Below the pieces are notes generated by a model. The model saw only the letters and a program-made list of their open reading frames with translations, was not told where the DNA came from and made no database searches. DNA of 37,540 bases from Bifidobacterium cuniculi (GTDB taxonomy: Bacteria > Actinomycetota > Actinomycetes > Actinomycetales > Bifidobacteriaceae): the NCBI RefSeq assembly GCF_000741575.1, contig NZ_JGYV01000029.1, positions 1-37,540 on the forward strand, given 5' to 3'. Position 1 is the first letter of the stretch. The number at the start of each line of letters is the position of its first letter. Shown in pieces: positions 36,074 through 37,540 of the stretch. A program made the position numbers and the translations under genes.

Positions 36074-36309
36074 CACCCACCTCCTTCGGACTTGCGGCCA
36101 CGGACGTTCCGTGGCAGGAGTGTGTTTGCGTTCGTGCCCGCGTCGCCGTGCCCGAGTATGCGGAACCCGGCTGGCGGGACAACTTGTCCAATCGTAGTGC
36201 GCGGGCACGACACGCACGGCCATGCCGACGGGGCGTTCCGCAGTCCGACGGCGGCGGACGCGCGGCGGGCGACGACGGAACGTGGCTCGCGCACATACAG
36301 CCGCGCTGT

Positions 36310-36315
36310 TATATT
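36310..36315 (+). promoter_or_regulatory. Candidate -10 element for prs
   Basis: TATATT stands out in this very GC-rich intergenic region, about 50 bp before the prs start. No good -35 hexamer is present at the usual distance (the sequence there is GC-rich), so this is a weak prediction. The remainder of 36074-36364 shows nothing else clear. Confidence 0.35.
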
Positions 36316-36364
36316 GGAGAGGCTTGAATATCCGCCACCCTCATCCACAGTCGGAAAGGCCATC

Positions 36365-37378
36365 ATGTCTGCAGTTCTTGAAGGCACCCCAGATAAGCGA
36401 CTTGCATTGGTAACGGGGCGAGCCTACCCCGAACAGGCGGAGGAGACCGCGCATTTCCTGGGCACCACGGTGCTGCCGACGACGGCCTACGACTTCGCGA
36501 ACGGCGAGATGTACGTGCGGTTCACGGAACCGGTGCGCGGCGCCGACGTGTTCATCATGCAGGCGCACACCCAGCCGATCAACAAGTGGATCATGGAGCA
36601 GCTCATCATGATCGACGCCGCCAAGCGCGCGTCGGCGGCGTCGATCACCGTCGTGGCGCCCTTCCTGGGGTACTCGCGGCAGGACAAGAAGCACCTGGGA
36701 CGCGAACCGATCACCGCGAAGCTCGTCTTCACGCTGCTCAAGGCAGCCGGTGCCGACCGCGTGATGACGGTGGACCTGCACGCCGCGCAGGAGCAGGGCT
36801 TCTTCGACGGCCCGGTCGACCACCTGACGGCCATGCCGGTGCTGCTGGACTACATGCGCGGGCGCCTGCCGTTGGAGAACACGACGATCGTCTCGCCGGA
36901 CGCGGGCCGCATCAAGGTCTCCGAGCAGTGGGCGGCCAAGCTGGGCGGCCTGCCGCTCGCCTTCATCCACAAGACGCGTGACACCACGCGTCCGAACCAC
37001 GCCGAGGCGCACGGCATCATCGGCGACGTCGAGGGGCGTGACTGCGTGGTCATCGACGATATGATCGACACCGCCGGCACCATCACCGAGGCGGTGCGCA
37101 CCCTGCACGACCACGGCGCCAAGTCGGTGACGCTGGTCGCTACCCACGGCCTGCTCTCCGGCCCCGCAGTGGAGCGCCTGCGCGACTGCGGCGCCAAGGA
37201 GATCGTACTCATGGACACCGTGCCGATCCCCGAGGAAAAACGCTTGCCGAACATGACCGTCCTGAGCAGCGCCCCCCTCCTGGCCGCCGGCATCCGTTCC
37301 GTCTTCGAGTCGAGGAGCGTCTCGAACCTCCTCAACGGCCTCCCCGAGGACCTGAAGACCCGGAACATCTACGCCTGA
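36365..37378 (+). CDS. prs: Ribose-phosphate pyrophosphokinase (PRPP synthetase)
   Basis: Prs makes PRPP from ribose 5-phosphate and ATP for nucleotide, histidine and tryptophan synthesis. The 337-residue protein has the ATP-loop region APFLGYSRQDKKHLGREPI, the metal-binding VMTVDLHAAQEQGFFDGPVD and the PRPP-binding motif DCVVIDDMIDTAGTITEAV, followed by ATHGLLSGPAVERL. Slightly longer than many bacterial Prs proteins. The ATG at 36365 follows GGAAAGG by 6 bases; the open frame further upstream overlaps rpsF antisense. The stop codon is 12 bp before the right-hand repeat array. Confidence 0.96.
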   Translation: MSAVLEGTPDKRLALVTGRAYPEQAEETAHFLGTTVLPTTAYDFANGEMYVRFTEPVRGADVFIMQAHTQPINKWIMEQLIMIDAAKRASAASITVVAPFLGYSRQDKKHLGREPITAKLVFTLLKAAGADRVMTVDLHAAQEQGFFDGPVDHLTAMPVLLDYMRGRLPLENTTIVSPDAGRIKVSEQWAAKLGGLPLAFIHKTRDTTRPNHAEAHGIIGDVEGRDCVVIDDMIDTAGTITEAVRTLHDHGAKSVTLVATHGLLSGPAVERLRDCGAKEIVLMDTVPIPEEKRLPNMTVLSSAPLLAAGIRSVFESRSVSNLLNGLPEDLKTRNIYA

Positions 37379-37389
37379 CCCCTATTTTC

Positions 37390-37540
37390 TTAAAGCGGGC
37401 ACTGACTCGGGGTCTTTTTCGGTGGTAAAGCGGGCACTCGGACAGGGACGTTTCCTCACTTAAAGCGGGCACCCAGTCGAGGCGAAACGCGAATTAAAGC
37501 GGGCACCGGCTTGAAGAACTCTTGGTTCTTCAAGCCGGTG
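37390..37540. repeat. Half of a bipolar 35-bp-period repeat array with terminal hairpin
   Basis: TTAAAGCGGGCAC starts at 37390, 37425 (first base G), 37460 and 37494, spaced 35, 35 and 34 bp, with 21-22-bp spacers unlike one another. The last copy runs into a perfect 16-bp stem (37504-37519 with 37525-37540) around TCTTG; its outer three base pairs are the CAC of the repeat. The stem core GAAGAAC/GTTCTTC is shared with the hairpin at bases 1-22. The array is the mirror image of the left-edge array and should continue outside the window with GTGCCCGCTTTAA copies. Confidence 0.87.

Overview
The window looks like a high-GC actinobacterium and most likely a Bifidobacterium. The basis is the very high GC content, actinobacterial families (DUF2469, DUF3152, a long Arg-rich Rho insertion), a tip/major pilin/sortase C pilus locus of bifidobacterial type, an HspR-type HAIR operator in front of clpB, and use of GatCAB. 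The species cannot be fixed from the window. Nearly all intact genes are on the minus strand.

Layout. 0.2-9.8 kb is core: rho, a UDP-galactopyranose-mutase-like flavoprotein, DUF2469, a GNAT acetyltransferase, the gatC-gatA-gatB operon (gatA reads with a frameshift) and a TrmH/SpoU-family RNA methyltransferase. 9.8-10.95 kb is a cassette with one predicted endonuclease-fold gene between two related ~110-bp palindromes. 11.0-12.9 kb holds a phosphoribosyltransferase-like gene diverging from a gutted P-type ATPase. 13.0-17.3 kb holds clpB with a HAIR site, an FAH-family hydrolase and a helix-turn-helix protein. 17.5-23.9 kb is a sortase-dependent pilus locus: a decayed pilin, a class C sortase, a VWA tip pilin with an 11-bp C tract upstream, and a major pilin broken at a 6-bp G/C tract. 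24.2-27.8 kb holds yggS, gluQ, a DUF3152 protein and an aquaglyceroporin. 28.2-34.2 kb is a zone of decay and accessory genes: a broken GH26 mannanase, a solitary vsr, a RelE/Phd-type toxin-antitoxin pair between palindromes, a DUF624 gene after a 5'-truncated sugar ABC permease, a lepB fragment, tRNA-Lys, and two head-to-head truncated genes. 34.3-37.4 kb is core again: rplI, rpsR, ssb, rpsF, and divergent prs.

The most unusual signal is in the non-coding DNA. Both window edges carry an array of a 13-bp motif (GTGCCCGCTTTAA or its complement) on a 35-bp period with unrelated 21-22-bp spacers, pointing away from a perfect hairpin at the very edge; a minimal head-to-head pair lies at 24.23 kb. 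A 117-bp palindrome with perfect 56-bp arms lies between the convergent ATPase remnant and clpB and contains related GTGCCCC(C)TTAT motifs. A second family of long palindromes (CACRTTTTTCG ends) occurs four times and flanks both the endonuclease gene and the toxin-antitoxin pair. Several frameshifts fall in short G/C runs, one of them in gatA, which is expected to be essential, so some may be sequence errors rather than real mutations.
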